Of a DNA stretch of 35,490 nt, positions 20,169-28,786 are shown piece by piece. Each line of letters opens with the position of its first letter. The stretch's first letter is position 1. The notes under the pieces were generated by a model. The model had not been told where the DNA came from. It searched no databases and saw only the letters and a program-made list of their open reading frames with translations. The translations under genes were made by a program, and so were the position numbers. The stretch is from a virus, in IMG/VR virus record IMGVR_UViG_3300021438_000046, positions 1-35,490 of that record; one strand, written 5' to 3'.

Positions 20169-20606
20169 ATGTCCGAACCTGTAGGAAGACCATCAGAAAT
20201 GACTGAAGAAAAAGTAAAGAAACTTGAAGAGGCTTTTGCTCTTGATGCAAGTGTAGGTGAAGCTTGTTTTTATGCTGATATTAGCAAAACAACATATTAT
20301 AATTGGCTAGAAAAAGCACCAGAATTAGTTAACCGATTTGAGGCTTTACGAGAAAGACCTGTTTTACTTGCAAGACAATCAGTTATTGATAGCATGAAAG
20401 AGAACCCTGATATTGCTTTAAAGTATCTTGAACGTAAGCGAAGAAAGGAATTTGCAACTCGTGTTGAGGAAGCTCTTGAAGGGGGTGTTGATATTACCAT
20501 GGGTACCTTGAAACAAGCAGCACAAGAATTGCGAGAGGAAAATAAAAAACAGCCCAATGAAACTGAACAAAGAACAAGCCAAAATAGCGATCAAGGCAAT
20601 CAATAG
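20169..20606 (+). CDS. terS: Terminase small subunit
   Basis: A 145-aa protein. The N-terminal part (GRPSEMTEEKVKKLEEAFAL, then DASVGEACFYADISKTTYYNW) is an HTH of the type found in small terminases; ADISKTTYYNWLEKAPEL is the recognition region. A helical part with RKRRKEFATRVEEALEGGVD follows and a polar tail (NETEQRTSQNSDQGNQ). Small terminases form rings that recognise the packaging start site on the genome. The gene overlaps the large subunit by 50 bases. Confidence 0.85.
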   Translation: MSEPVGRPSEMTEEKVKKLEEAFALDASVGEACFYADISKTTYYNWLEKAPELVNRFEALRERPVLLARQSVIDSMKENPDIALKYLERKRRKEFATRVEEALEGGVDITMGTLKQAAQELREENKKQPNETEQRTSQNSDQGNQ

Positions 20607-21942
20607 CTTTGAGTATTTTGTCGATAATATCTTTTCGTTAAGTTTCCCTCACTGGGTATCTGGGCAACATATCCATAATGTTTGTTTGGAATTAGAGAAT
20701 CAGAAAAAGACTGCTCGTATTTCAGCCCGAGATCATTTTAAGTCTACCAGTATGTACGCCTACCTTATGTGGCGTATTTTTAAAGGGTTTGGCGTTGATG
20801 AACAGTGGGCCTATTTCTCTTACCAGGAATCAATGGCCGGGTATCATATTTCCAAGATCAAAAGACTTATTGCAATGAATCCATTTTTTGTAGACTGTAT
20901 TGATTTGAAGCCTACAGCGGAGAGCATTATCAAGTATCAATGGAAGGGCGATAGTCATTCTTTTACTGTTGACCCACATGGTATGTTAGCCTTTAAACGT
21001 GGTTTGCACGGATATGGGGCTATTGTGGATGATCCTTTTCAAGACCCTGAGAACAAGATGTTATTGACTAAGATTAAGAAGATCAATGATATTTTCGTTA
21101 CGCAGATCATGGATATTCCAAGCGATGAGTTGCATGTAGTAGGTACAGCACAAACCAATGAAGATTTTTTCTTTAATCCTGTTGTGATGAAGCGCTTTAA
21201 GGTTTCTGTACTGCCAGCTGTGAAGGTGTTGAAGGCATCAGATGAATGGAGAGATGAGGATGTTCTGTGGCCGGAACACATGAGCGCAGAAGAGTTGAGA
21301 CACAGACGTGCAGAACGTGGTGAGAAGGTGTTTAGTCAAGAGTATCTTTGTACGCCGGTATATGCTGAAGAGAGCTTTTTCAAGCGTGACGACCTATTGC
21401 CAGTTATCAATAATGATTATTTCGGTGTAGATTATAGGCAGAAATTACAAAAGGATAATGGGACGGAGATTATAGCCGGCATGGATATTGGGAAGAAAGC
21501 ACATCCATCTCACATTGTTGTTTATGAAGTGAAGGATGGTTTCTGGAAACAGTTATGCCAGATATTCCTTGATGGCTGGGACTATACAAAACAGCTAGAA
21601 CTTGTTACTCTTCTTGTAGAAAATCTAAATATAGATGCTTTATATTTCGATGGAACACGTGGAGAGTTTGAAAGTCTTGCAGAACAAGGTGCATTACCTA
21701 GGTGTATGAAGTCTATTAACTTCACGTTAAAACAAAAGTCATCTATGGCCACGGAGTTTGAGAAGGTGGTTAAAGAAAGGAAAATACAACTATTGCCAGA
21801 TAGTAGACAGCTTGAACAAATACTGCTCGTTACAAATGATTTGGATGCGATAGAGACACCACAAGGACATGGCGATTCGTTTTGGTCTAACGCACTTTGT
21901 TTCTGCCATAATTCATTTGGGTCTTCTTTCGCTTTTGCATAA
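20557..21942 (+). CDS. terL: Terminase large subunit
   Basis: A 461-aa protein. ATPase: ARDHFKST (57-64) is a Walker A variant with K62-S63-T64; YGAIVDDPF with D158-D159 is Walker B. Nuclease (RNase H fold): D310 in AGMDIGKK, D365 in LYFDGTRG and D440 in GHGDSFWSNAL. Both activities are therefore intact. It translocates DNA into the prohead and cuts it at the end. The start lies 50 bases inside terS, and an ATP-driven packaging motor docked to the portal is implied. The class (cos, pac) cannot be set without comparison. Confidence 0.95.
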   Translation: MKLNKEQAKIAIKAINSFEYFVDNIFSLSFPHWVSGQHIHNVCLELENQKKTARISARDHFKSTSMYAYLMWRIFKGFGVDEQWAYFSYQESMAGYHISKIKRLIAMNPFFVDCIDLKPTAESIIKYQWKGDSHSFTVDPHGMLAFKRGLHGYGAIVDDPFQDPENKMLLTKIKKINDIFVTQIMDIPSDELHVVGTAQTNEDFFFNPVVMKRFKVSVLPAVKVLKASDEWRDEDVLWPEHMSAEELRHRRAERGEKVFSQEYLCTPVYAEESFFKRDDLLPVINNDYFGVDYRQKLQKDNGTEIIAGMDIGKKAHPSHIVVYEVKDGFWKQLCQIFLDGWDYTKQLELVTLLVENLNIDALYFDGTRGEFESLAEQGALPRCMKSINFTLKQKSSMATEFEKVVKERKIQLLPDSRQLEQILLVTNDLDAIETPQGHGDSFWSNALCFCHNSFGSSFAFA

Positions 21943-21962
21943 AAATAATTAAAACATATTGT

Positions 21963-22094
21963 ATGAACAACAAATCAAGTCTCCCGCCGCTAGAAACAAT
22001 CGCTTACTACATCGTGAACATATGTAGTTTTGGAACTCTTTGGATGATGAAGATAGTAATTAAAAAGGCTATATCCGAGTCGGATAAAAAATAA
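21963..22094 (+). CDS. Small membrane protein (43 aa)
   Basis: A 43-aa protein with a central hydrophobic stretch (IAYYIVNICSFGTLWMMKIVI) and a charged tail (KKAISESDKK). One membrane pass. It lies directly behind terL, is followed by TAATATG, and is in the late operon. Possible roles are a holin/antiholin or a membrane anchor; there is no family match. Confidence 0.55.
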   Translation: MNNKSSLPPLETIAYYIVNICSFGTLWMMKIVIKKAISESDKK

Positions 22095-22095
22095 T

Positions 22096-22242
22096 ATGGC
22101 ATCAATAGGAGATATTAAGGTCGAATGTGAAGAGTGTGGAGAGTTGATTAGGATTAAAGATGCAGAGTTTATAGAAAAGAAAGAAGGATCATGGACTAGA
22201 ACTGTAGAAGTTTGCTATGATTGTTTTAGAAATCATCATTAA
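22096..22242 (+). CDS. Small zinc-ribbon protein (48 aa)
   Basis: A 48-aa protein with CEECGELI at residues 11-14 and CYDC at residues 40-43: two CxxC pairs, the spacing of a zinc ribbon. The middle is acidic (KDAEFIEKKEGSW). TAATATG start. A similar cysteine arrangement is found in the next gene and in many others in this genome. Confidence 0.6.
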   Translation: MASIGDIKVECEECGELIRIKDAEFIEKKEGSWTRTVEVCYDCFRNHH

Positions 22243-22254
22243 AAGACAGCCCGT

Positions 22255-22536
22255 ATGCCTAAAGAAGATGAGCATGTAATCTGCAACTTTTGTTCTAAGC
22301 CGCACAAGAACTCAGAAGTAAAGAAGATCAAGGTCACATATATCAAGTGCAATGATTGCGAGGAAGGTGATATTGATGAATTGGAGAATATTTATCAAAC
22401 TGCTAGATTAATGAGCGGTACCGCAAATATTCCACATATTCAACAGGGAACAAACATGAATAAACAAGTTAGTAAAGTTTTGCCTCCTCCTATGGTTGCA
22501 GGAGCTATGAGACCACCTGAGGGAATGGGCTTATGA
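22255..22536 (+). CDS. Zinc-finger protein resembling the ClpX N-terminal domain
   Basis: A 93-aa protein. The first 35 residues (VICNFCSKPHKNSEVKKIKV, then KCNDC) follow the pattern of the ClpX zinc-binding domain: CxFCxKxxxxxEVKKxI ... CxxC. The rest is low-complexity with a Pro-rich end (VLPPPMVAGAMRPPEG). ClpX zinc domains bind substrates and adaptors, so this protein might mimic one to alter ClpXP, or it may be only a similar zinc finger. The start codon follows AGACAGCCCG, a 10-mer also found before the ATG at 30100. Confidence 0.55.
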   Translation: MPKEDEHVICNFCSKPHKNSEVKKIKVTYIKCNDCEEGDIDELENIYQTARLMSGTANIPHIQQGTNMNKQVSKVLPPPMVAGAMRPPEGMGL

Positions 22537-23498
22537 AAACAGCACTTGTATTAGGAGCTGGGGGATTTATCGGCAGTCATCTTGTTAAGAGGTTAAAAGA
22601 TGAAGGGTATTATGTTATTGGTGTTGATATTAAATACCCGGAGTTTCACGATACATATGCCAACATGTTTTTTATCCATGACCTCAGGAACCTAGATGGG
22701 TACAACAAATTCTTCTCCGATGGCATTGATGAAGTGTATCAATTAGCAGCTGATATGGGTGGTGCAGGATATTTATTTACTGGAGAGAACGATGCAAATA
22801 TTTTACATAACTCCGCATTGATAAATTTAAATGTCGCAGCGGCTTGTGTGACGTATAAAGTACGTAGAGTTTTCTATTCATCTTCCGCTTGTGTATATCC
22901 CTTACGTAATCAGCTAGACCCAAATAATCCAAAATGCACAGAGAATAGCGTATACCCTGCTGACCCTGAATCTGAATATGGGTGGGAGAAGTTGTTTAGC
23001 GAGCGTGTATATAAGGCCTTTGCGCGTAATTATGGCCTGCAAGTTCGTATTGCACGATTCCATAATATCTTTGGGCCATACTCTACGTATGATGGTGGAA
23101 AGGAAAAGGCACCAGCTGCTTTGTGCAGAAAGATAGCCAAAGCAAAAGACGGTGATACTATTGAAGTATGGGGAGATGGAAAACAGACAAGGTCATATCT
23201 GTATATTGATGAATGTGTCGAGGGTATTCGTAGATTGATGGAATCTGATTATGAGGAACCATTAAATATAGGTTCCGAGGAGATGATATCAGTGAATGAT
23301 TTTGTACAGATGATTGCAAGGATTGCTAACAAGAAGATTGTTATTAAAAACATACCGGGGCCTGAGGGCGTACGTGGCCGTAATTCAGACAATACGTTAA
23401 TACGTGAAAAACTAGGTTGGGCACCATCACAGGGGTTAGAAAATGGTATTGTCAAAACGTTCTATTGGATAAATAGCAAAGTAAATACACAAGTATGA
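22533..23498 (+). CDS. NAD-dependent epimerase/dehydratase, GDP-mannose 3,5-epimerase-like
   Basis: A 321-aa extended SDR. The Rossmann motif is GAGGFIG (8-14). Catalytic features are SSSACVYP (S118/S119 and C120), Y149-x3-K153 in YGWEK, and K192 in GGKEKAPAALCRK. AADMGGAGY and RFHNIFGPYSTYDGG are specific to the GDP-mannose 3',5'-epimerase group, where C and K do the acid-base steps. It would supply an unusual nucleotide sugar for the glycosyltransferases encoded nearby. The gene overlaps the genes on both sides by 4 bases. Close family relatives (UDP-sugar epimerases) cannot be excluded. Confidence 0.85.
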   Translation: MKTALVLGAGGFIGSHLVKRLKDEGYYVIGVDIKYPEFHDTYANMFFIHDLRNLDGYNKFFSDGIDEVYQLAADMGGAGYLFTGENDANILHNSALINLNVAAACVTYKVRRVFYSSSACVYPLRNQLDPNNPKCTENSVYPADPESEYGWEKLFSERVYKAFARNYGLQVRIARFHNIFGPYSTYDGGKEKAPAALCRKIAKAKDGDTIEVWGDGKQTRSYLYIDECVEGIRRLMESDYEEPLNIGSEEMISVNDFVQMIARIANKKIVIKNIPGPEGVRGRNSDNTLIREKLGWAPSQGLENGIVKTFYWINSKVNTQV

Positions 23499-24154
23499 TT
23501 GATTTTTACGTTCCTACGTTTGGGCGTGCGCATAAATTACAAGCAGTCTATGACAATATCAAGGCTAGTTTAAAAGATCGTGCTGATGAAGCATTGATTT
23601 GGTTCATAGTTGAAAAGCACGACCCTGAATCAATAACGGCCGCACTTGATGTTGCTGGTACTGTTATTATAAACAAAGGTAACCCTTGCTATGGGGACGC
23701 AATCAATACCGCATACCACATGACCAGTGCGCCATGGTTTTTTGTAGCTGCTGATGACGTTTCATTCCATTATGGATGGCTAGAAGAACTAGAAAAGGCT
23801 ATGCTCGCATATCCAGAAGCCGGAGTTCTTGGTACGAATGATTTGTTGGGGCAACGGTCAACACACTTCCTGGTAAAGCGTGAATATATCTTGAAACATT
23901 CTGGAATAATGGATAAACCAAACACAGTTTATTATCCATACTTGCACAACTTCACGGATGTTGAACTATTTAAAACGGCTGAGAAACGGGGTATGTATTA
24001 TAACTGTCGTGAGTCTGTTGTAGAGCATTTGCACCATGTAAACGGTAAGGCGCCCCACGATGCAACGTATGCAAAAGAAGAAGTGACCACAGAATTGGAC
24101 AGGCCAGTGTTTGAGGCTCGTATGAAACAATTTGATATTGACGATAGTTTATGA
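23495..24154 (+). CDS. Glycosyltransferase, GT-A fold (family 2-like)
   Basis: A 219-aa protein. It opens IDFYVPTFGRAHKLQAVYDN, a GT-A beginning. FFVAADDVSFHYGWLEEL contains the ADD(V) acidic motif that binds the nucleotide sugar metal. GVLGTNDLLGQRSTHFLVKR follows. The typical size for a single-domain transferase is reached. Coupled by ATGA to the epimerase, it likely uses the sugar that enzyme makes. The acceptor could be a phage structural protein or host surface glycan. Confidence 0.75.
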   Translation: MIDFYVPTFGRAHKLQAVYDNIKASLKDRADEALIWFIVEKHDPESITAALDVAGTVIINKGNPCYGDAINTAYHMTSAPWFFVAADDVSFHYGWLEELEKAMLAYPEAGVLGTNDLLGQRSTHFLVKREYILKHSGIMDKPNTVYYPYLHNFTDVELFKTAEKRGMYYNCRESVVEHLHHVNGKAPHDATYAKEEVTTELDRPVFEARMKQFDIDDSL

Positions 24155-24588
24155 CAGACATGCTACAACCCACTCCGCTAAAGATGAATAACGCCATGTC
24201 AGCTGTAGATATGGCATGGCAATATGTAAAAGAAGTGAGGGACAACTATATGTGCGAGAAGGAAGATAGTGATAATTTGGAGAAGTTTACTAGCTATTTA
24301 GGGGTTGTATTGATTGTAAAGACAAGAGAAGTACGGCAAGCAGATGATTATTTTATTACAGGAGTTGACGGTTCAGCTGTAAACCTTAGTAGTATTGCTG
24401 GGGCAGGTGGCACTATGATTAGTAAACAAAACAAGATTGAGGCCATGGAAGGTATAGCTCAATTCTTTTATGCTCTAGTTAAAATCTTTAAGGATGAAGC
24501 GCAGCATAAGAAAAATAGCCTCTCTCATTTTATGAAATGGGGAAGTGGATACGTGCAAAACTATCAGAAAACATTGACGAACACATAA
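24151..24588 (+). CDS. Hypothetical protein before the portal gene
   Basis: A 145-aa protein, mostly helical, with AMSAVDMAWQYVKEVRDNYM, and KTREVRQADDYFITGVDGSA at the centre. There is a coupled start (ATGA) with the glycosyltransferase. It ends 39 bases before the portal start; a promoter candidate spans its 3' end. Could be a head-assembly or sugar-related protein. No family is recognised. Confidence 0.62.
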   Translation: MTDMLQPTPLKMNNAMSAVDMAWQYVKEVRDNYMCEKEDSDNLEKFTSYLGVVLIVKTREVRQADDYFITGVDGSAVNLSSIAGAGGTMISKQNKIEAMEGIAQFFYALVKIFKDEAQHKKNSLSHFMKWGSGYVQNYQKTLTNT

Positions 24589-24603
24589 GGAACTATATAT
24601 ACT
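24574..24603 (+). promoter_or_regulatory. Promoter candidate upstream of the portal-kinase gene
   Basis: TTGACG (24574-24579) and TATACT (24598-24603) are separated by 18 bases. Transcription would start near 24610, 18 bases before the GTG start at 24628. The -35 box equals the one of the leftward promoter at 12046. The site lies at the end of the upstream gene and would supply extra mRNA for the head genes. Confidence 0.45.
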
Positions 24604-24627
24604 GTTTAATATATTAACTTGCATATT

Positions 24628-26667
24628 GTGGCAAATTTTCTCAATCGTCTTATTGACAGCCTTGGTTATGTTCAGAAGTCAGAAGACTCAAAAGGGACAG
24701 ACTCAGGGCCAGAATCTTTTGCCTTCGATCCATCTTTAACAATGTATCGTACTGCAAGTGGGGTTAGTCAGAAAGGCTTGAAAAAGCCTGGATACGTGCC
24801 ATTTGATGTGTTGCGCCGAATGTCTAAGGCTTCAGAAGTTGCACGATTATGTATTAATACTTTAAAGCACGAAATTACCCAAACGAAATGGGCGATTGTT
24901 CCTATAGACCCTAAAAATGCTATTAAAGATGATAAGCGCATAAAAGAAGTTGAACACTTTTTCAAGTTTCCAAATCAATTGGATACATGGAGAACGTTCA
25001 ATGACAAGGTTCTCGAGGATTTATTGGTGTTAGATGCTTGTGCTATTGAGTTAAACAAGAACAGAGGTGGTGGATTAAATGCAATGTACTATGTTGATGG
25101 CGCTACTATTCGTCCTTGCTTTGATGAGCATGGTGTTCTTGGTGACCCTGCTTATGTTCAGGTATTGCCAACAAGTGTAGGAGAGGATGTGAAGGCAGAG
25201 TTTGCTAGAGACGAGTTAGTTTATTTCATGCAGAACCCGCAAGCGGATGTTCGTAACTTTGGTTATGGGTTATCTCCACTAGAGGGCGTCATTCTCTCTG
25301 TTTCGAACATGATTAACGCTGCAAACTACAATGGGTTGTTTTTTCAACGTGGCACCATACCACAATTGATGATGTACTTAGGTGATGCAAACAAAGACCA
25401 AGTTGAACATTTTAAGGCATATTGGCAGTCACAGGTGGAAGGTAAACCATGGTCAACAACATTCTTTGGCGGAAAAGAAAAGCCAGATATTATCAAAATG
25501 TCTGAGAACAACCGAGATATGCAGTTTATGGAGTATCAGAATTGGTTGCTTAGACTTATTGTTGCCGCCTTTGAAATGTCACCACAGGATATTGGGTTCA
25601 CTATGGATATTAACAAAGCTGTTGGTGAAGTGCAGGCGCAACTATCTAAGTCTCAAGGTTTCCGTTCTATCTTGAACCTATTGAAAGAAATCTATAGCAT
25701 CCGAATTATCAATCAAGGGTTTGGCTATGATGATTTGATGTTCCAATACATGGATTTGGAACCTGAGAAGCCTATGGAACGTGCACAAATTGCTGATATT
25801 GAAGTAAAAACTGGTTTGCGAACACGTAATGAATATCGAAAAGAAGTAGGGCTTGATCCTTTACCAGAAGGTGATAAAGCTTTTGTTTTGACTGGAGCTG
25901 GCATTCAATACGTTGACGACCCTATGGAAATGGCCATGCAAGAGCAGCCTATAGCAGAAAAGTCTTTAAAGCATGATGTTGAGATGGTGAATAAGACCGT
26001 TACAGCTGGTGATTATCTTTGCTGGATGGATGATCGAGGTTATAGCCAACCTTTTATCTGCACAGATGAATTTATGCAGGCTGGTTATGTAATCAAACCA
26101 CCTATTGCCGTTGATATTGATGGGCCATATCGTGAGGAGCGTTTGTCTACAGAAGCACTAACATTAGGTTTGAATGTTCCTTGGGTTAAAATGACTGCAA
26201 AGAATAAGTTAGACGAATACTTTGCATCGCCTCTTGTTGCTGCTGAATTCCAGAAATATATTACACTTGCACCTGAGTATTATTCAAAGAAATGGGAAAA
26301 GAACTTCGGGAAATCTCGTGACTTTCAATTCTATTTAGTCCAGGACTACATCAATGGCGTGCCATTGTGTGATGAGACATTGTTGAGTACAATGGCACGA
26401 AATCCAGAACAATATCGTATTGCTGTGAAAGATTTGGCTAGATTGTGGCAATGGGAAAAGGATAAAATGCTAGGCGATCGCAGAGCAAACCAGTATTTGA
26501 TGACACAGGATGGACGCGCATACGGGGTAGATTATCAGTTTGAAGGTGACAAATACTTTTACGATAAAACCAAAACTGCCGTCTACGAATTGCTATATAG
26601 TACATTGCCATTGCTCGCAGAGTGGTATGTAGAAGACATTGGCAAGGGATGGGATGAAAAGCAATAG
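24628..26667 (+). CDS. Portal protein fused to a kinase-fold domain
   Basis: A 679-aa protein with GTG start 24628 (a TTG at 24619 is the only other start). Residues about 1-435 are a portal: RMSKASEVARLCINTLKHEI, then the DVRNFGYGLSPLEGVILSV block with ANYNGLFF, and FEMSPQDIGFTMDINK. The frame continues without stop into residues about 455-679, which show kinase-fold landmarks in order: K490 in YVIKPP; Glu 503/504/509 in REERLSTEALTLGLNVP; hinge FYLVQDYINGVPL; catalytic loop LGDRRANQYL with D617 and N621; metal-binding D635 in GVDYQF. The arrangement is closest to PI3/4-kinase-like, HipA-like or APH-type kinases. A portal dodecamer would place many copies at the vertex. Confidence 0.85.
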   Translation: MANFLNRLIDSLGYVQKSEDSKGTDSGPESFAFDPSLTMYRTASGVSQKGLKKPGYVPFDVLRRMSKASEVARLCINTLKHEITQTKWAIVPIDPKNAIKDDKRIKEVEHFFKFPNQLDTWRTFNDKVLEDLLVLDACAIELNKNRGGGLNAMYYVDGATIRPCFDEHGVLGDPAYVQVLPTSVGEDVKAEFARDELVYFMQNPQADVRNFGYGLSPLEGVILSVSNMINAANYNGLFFQRGTIPQLMMYLGDANKDQVEHFKAYWQSQVEGKPWSTTFFGGKEKPDIIKMSENNRDMQFMEYQNWLLRLIVAAFEMSPQDIGFTMDINKAVGEVQAQLSKSQGFRSILNLLKEIYSIRIINQGFGYDDLMFQYMDLEPEKPMERAQIADIEVKTGLRTRNEYRKEVGLDPLPEGDKAFVLTGAGIQYVDDPMEMAMQEQPIAEKSLKHDVEMVNKTVTAGDYLCWMDDRGYSQPFICTDEFMQAGYVIKPPIAVDIDGPYREERLSTEALTLGLNVPWVKMTAKNKLDEYFASPLVAAEFQKYITLAPEYYSKKWEKNFGKSRDFQFYLVQDYINGVPLCDETLLSTMARNPEQYRIAVKDLARLWQWEKDKMLGDRRANQYLMTQDGRAYGVDYQFEGDKYFYDKTKTAVYELLYSTLPLLAEWYVEDIGKGWDEKQ

Positions 26668-27439
26668 AGCATTATTCACCATTCCTCCTACTGAACATTA
26701 TCATCTTGTTCAGCATGAACTGCGCCAGGTAGAGGATAAGCTCGTACCTGTTATTCAGCGTATTTTAAAGCGCATGTATCCGGAATTGCTTGATATGATT
26801 CCAAAGGATATAGAGAAGAGCAAAAAGGATGATGACTATTACCTTTATTTTGAAGGGAAAGAAATTCCATTGCGAGAGCTGCATTCTTTATTGGGTAAGG
26901 CTGCATACAAAGGCATTCAGTTAGGTGGTAGTGAACTATGGGATAGAATCAGGTCGCAAAAGGGAACGCCTATTGATGATTTTGATAATGCTTTCAATCC
27001 AGATGAGATATGGTCAACAAACAATGACGCTTTGATAGAACATTCAAGGATGACGATACAAGAAGTTTCTGATACTCTCAAAGAAGATACTCGGCTGTAC
27101 TTGAAACGTGCTTTGGGAGAGGGGCTTACGTATAAAGACATGGCTCAAGGTTTAAAAGACTTGTTAGGTTATGATGACTCGTGGCGGGCTGTCCGAGTCG
27201 CTCGTACTGAAGCAAATTGGGCAGCAAACCAAGGAATTGCGAATGCTGCCAACTCGTTGGGAATCAATCAATATACTGTGAACCTCTCTCCGGATGCATG
27301 TGAATATTGTCAGGACGCATTTATCGGTGTAACATTAGACCAGGATGAGGTAGATAGAGAATTACCAAATCATCCAAATTGTAGATGTACCGCCGCACCA
27401 ACTATTCCAAACGATTGGAATATTGAAGATTACATGTAA
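26654..27439 (+). CDS. MuF-like head morphogenesis protein
   Basis: A 261-aa protein, starting at ATG 26654 inside the last codons of the portal (14-base overlap); a TTG at 26639 is less likely. The C-terminal half is the MuF domain: TYKDMAQGLKDLLGYDDSWR, then VRVARTEANWAANQGIANAA, then PDACEYCQDAFIGV and ELPNHPNCRCTAAP. ART-E (183-186), the C216/C219 pair and HPNCRC are hallmarks. MuF/gp7 (SPP1) proteins enter the procapsid with the portal and assist DNA ejection or head assembly. The N-terminal 140 residues are helical; there is no C-terminal toxin extension. Confidence 0.9.
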   Translation: MKSNRALFTIPPTEHYHLVQHELRQVEDKLVPVIQRILKRMYPELLDMIPKDIEKSKKDDDYYLYFEGKEIPLRELHSLLGKAAYKGIQLGGSELWDRIRSQKGTPIDDFDNAFNPDEIWSTNNDALIEHSRMTIQEVSDTLKEDTRLYLKRALGEGLTYKDMAQGLKDLLGYDDSWRAVRVARTEANWAANQGIANAANSLGINQYTVNLSPDACEYCQDAFIGVTLDQDEVDRELPNHPNCRCTAAPTIPNDWNIEDYM

Positions 27440-27445
27440 AACTTT

Positions 27446-28666
27446 ATGGATAAACAACAAAAAATAGATACACAAGATTTTAGCTTTCTTATTGAGAAGG
27501 CTGCCGCAGTAGAAGAAGGCGGTGATATGTATGTAGAAGGAATCGCTACTACCCCAAATATTGATTTGGAAAATGAGGCGATGAGCCCAGAAGCAATCGA
27601 ACAAATGATGAAGGCCATTAATGATGGTTCTATTCCTTTAGTAGATGAGCACGGCAAAGGATGGGCGGATAAACTAGGGACAATTGTTAAGGCTACACTG
27701 GATGATCGACACCAATTATATATTCGTGCAAAGCTCGACCCTATCAACCCAAAGTCAAAACAACTCTATCAATACCTCAAAAATGGGGCACAGTTAGGTT
27801 TGTCTGTTGCAGGTCGTGTAAAAAATAGTATAATGGATGTAGTCGATAGTATTGGCAAACAGGTCAAGACTTATACAGACGTAATCCTGACTGAAGTTTC
27901 CGTCACGCAACGGCCAGCTAACTTTGATACTTGGCTTGTTGCTAAAGGTGGATGGACTGGTACTATTGCCAAGTCAATTAAACAACTGAGTGATAAAACT
28001 ATGAGCGCAAAAGATATTAAGAAGTCAGAGGAAGTGCCTGTGGAAGGCAATATGGTGGCTACTGAGGAGCCAAAAGCAGAAGAAAAAGCTGCTGAGGTTG
28101 TTGAAGTAAAAGAAGAAGCCAAGCCAGAAGAGAAGAAAGAGGAAGCTGTTGCAGAAAAGAGTGTTGAAGAAACAACTGAAAAGTCCCAAGTATCAAAAGC
28201 CAAAGCTATGGCAGCTTTTAAAGAAGCTATGAAAGCTATGACTGATGCTATGAACATGATGACTGAAACAGATGAAGAATCGTCCTCAAAAGCTATGGAT
28301 GACAGTTCTACAACAACCACAACTGCAAAAGCAGAGGAAACAACCACAGAAACTGAGACTGAGAAATCTCTGAAAATCTCTGAGGCAATGATTCAAAAAG
28401 CTATTGCTAGTAACATGGAGTATTATGAAAAAAATGCTCTTAAAGTTGTTGGCGGTGTTCGTCGTGTAGAAGAAATGGTGCGTGCAAAAGCTGAAGAATA
28501 TGAGAAACGTTTCAAAGCTCTTGAATCACAACCAATGCCAAAGAAAAGTATTGCATCAGCACAGCCATTGCAGAAAAGTCTCGCAGGAGCTGAATCGGTA
28601 ACAGCAGTAGCAAAAGAAACTTCCTTGAAGGAAGACTTGCTAGCAAACCTCACAATCCAACAATAG
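27446..28666 (+). CDS. Prohead serine protease fused to scaffold
   Basis: A 406-aa protein. Residues 1-172 look like a phage prohead protease of the XkdF/S78-type: MYVEGIATTPNID, then IPLVDEHGKGWADKLGTIVKA with candidate H69, GAQLGLSVAGRV with candidate S120, and DVILTEVSVTQRPANF with candidate E150. Residues about 173-406 are low-complexity and highly charged (Glu, Lys, Ala, Thr; KEEAKPEEKKEEAVAEKSVE) with helical parts (AAFKEAMKAMTDAMNMM). This is a scaffold that is later degraded by the protease. The gene precedes the major capsid protein, as expected. Confidence 0.82.
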   Translation: MDKQQKIDTQDFSFLIEKAAAVEEGGDMYVEGIATTPNIDLENEAMSPEAIEQMMKAINDGSIPLVDEHGKGWADKLGTIVKATLDDRHQLYIRAKLDPINPKSKQLYQYLKNGAQLGLSVAGRVKNSIMDVVDSIGKQVKTYTDVILTEVSVTQRPANFDTWLVAKGGWTGTIAKSIKQLSDKTMSAKDIKKSEEVPVEGNMVATEEPKAEEKAAEVVEVKEEAKPEEKKEEAVAEKSVEETTEKSQVSKAKAMAAFKEAMKAMTDAMNMMTETDEESSSKAMDDSSTTTTTAKAEETTTETETEKSLKISEAMIQKAIASNMEYYEKNALKVVGGVRRVEEMVRAKAEEYEKRFKALESQPMPKKSIASAQPLQKSLAGAESVTAVAKETSLKEDLLANLTIQQ

Positions 28667-28710
28667 TTCGATCGTTCGTTCCTTGTAAATTCAACTTTTG
28701 CGCTATGAAC

Positions 28711-28737
28711 AGCTGCGCTCGTAAGAGATAAGCAGCT
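28711..28737 (+). other. Hairpin in the leader of the capsid gene
   Basis: AGCTGC (28711-28716) pairs with GCAGCT (28732-28737) in the 120-base gap before the capsid gene. No T-run follows. It could stabilise the capsid mRNA or mark a processing site. I see no convincing -35/-10 pair; TATATT and TATAAC near 28763-28777 are -10-like only. Confidence 0.35.
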
Positions 28738-28786
28738 AAGAGTAGATAAGCAAGAAAAGGATTATATTATTTATAACGTATTTGTT

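Noticed and set aside
27871-28347. Leftward 158-aa frame opposite the scaffold region.
   Set aside because: Ser/Ala/Val-rich shadow of the Glu/Lys/Ala-rich scaffold codons on the other strand; no start context.
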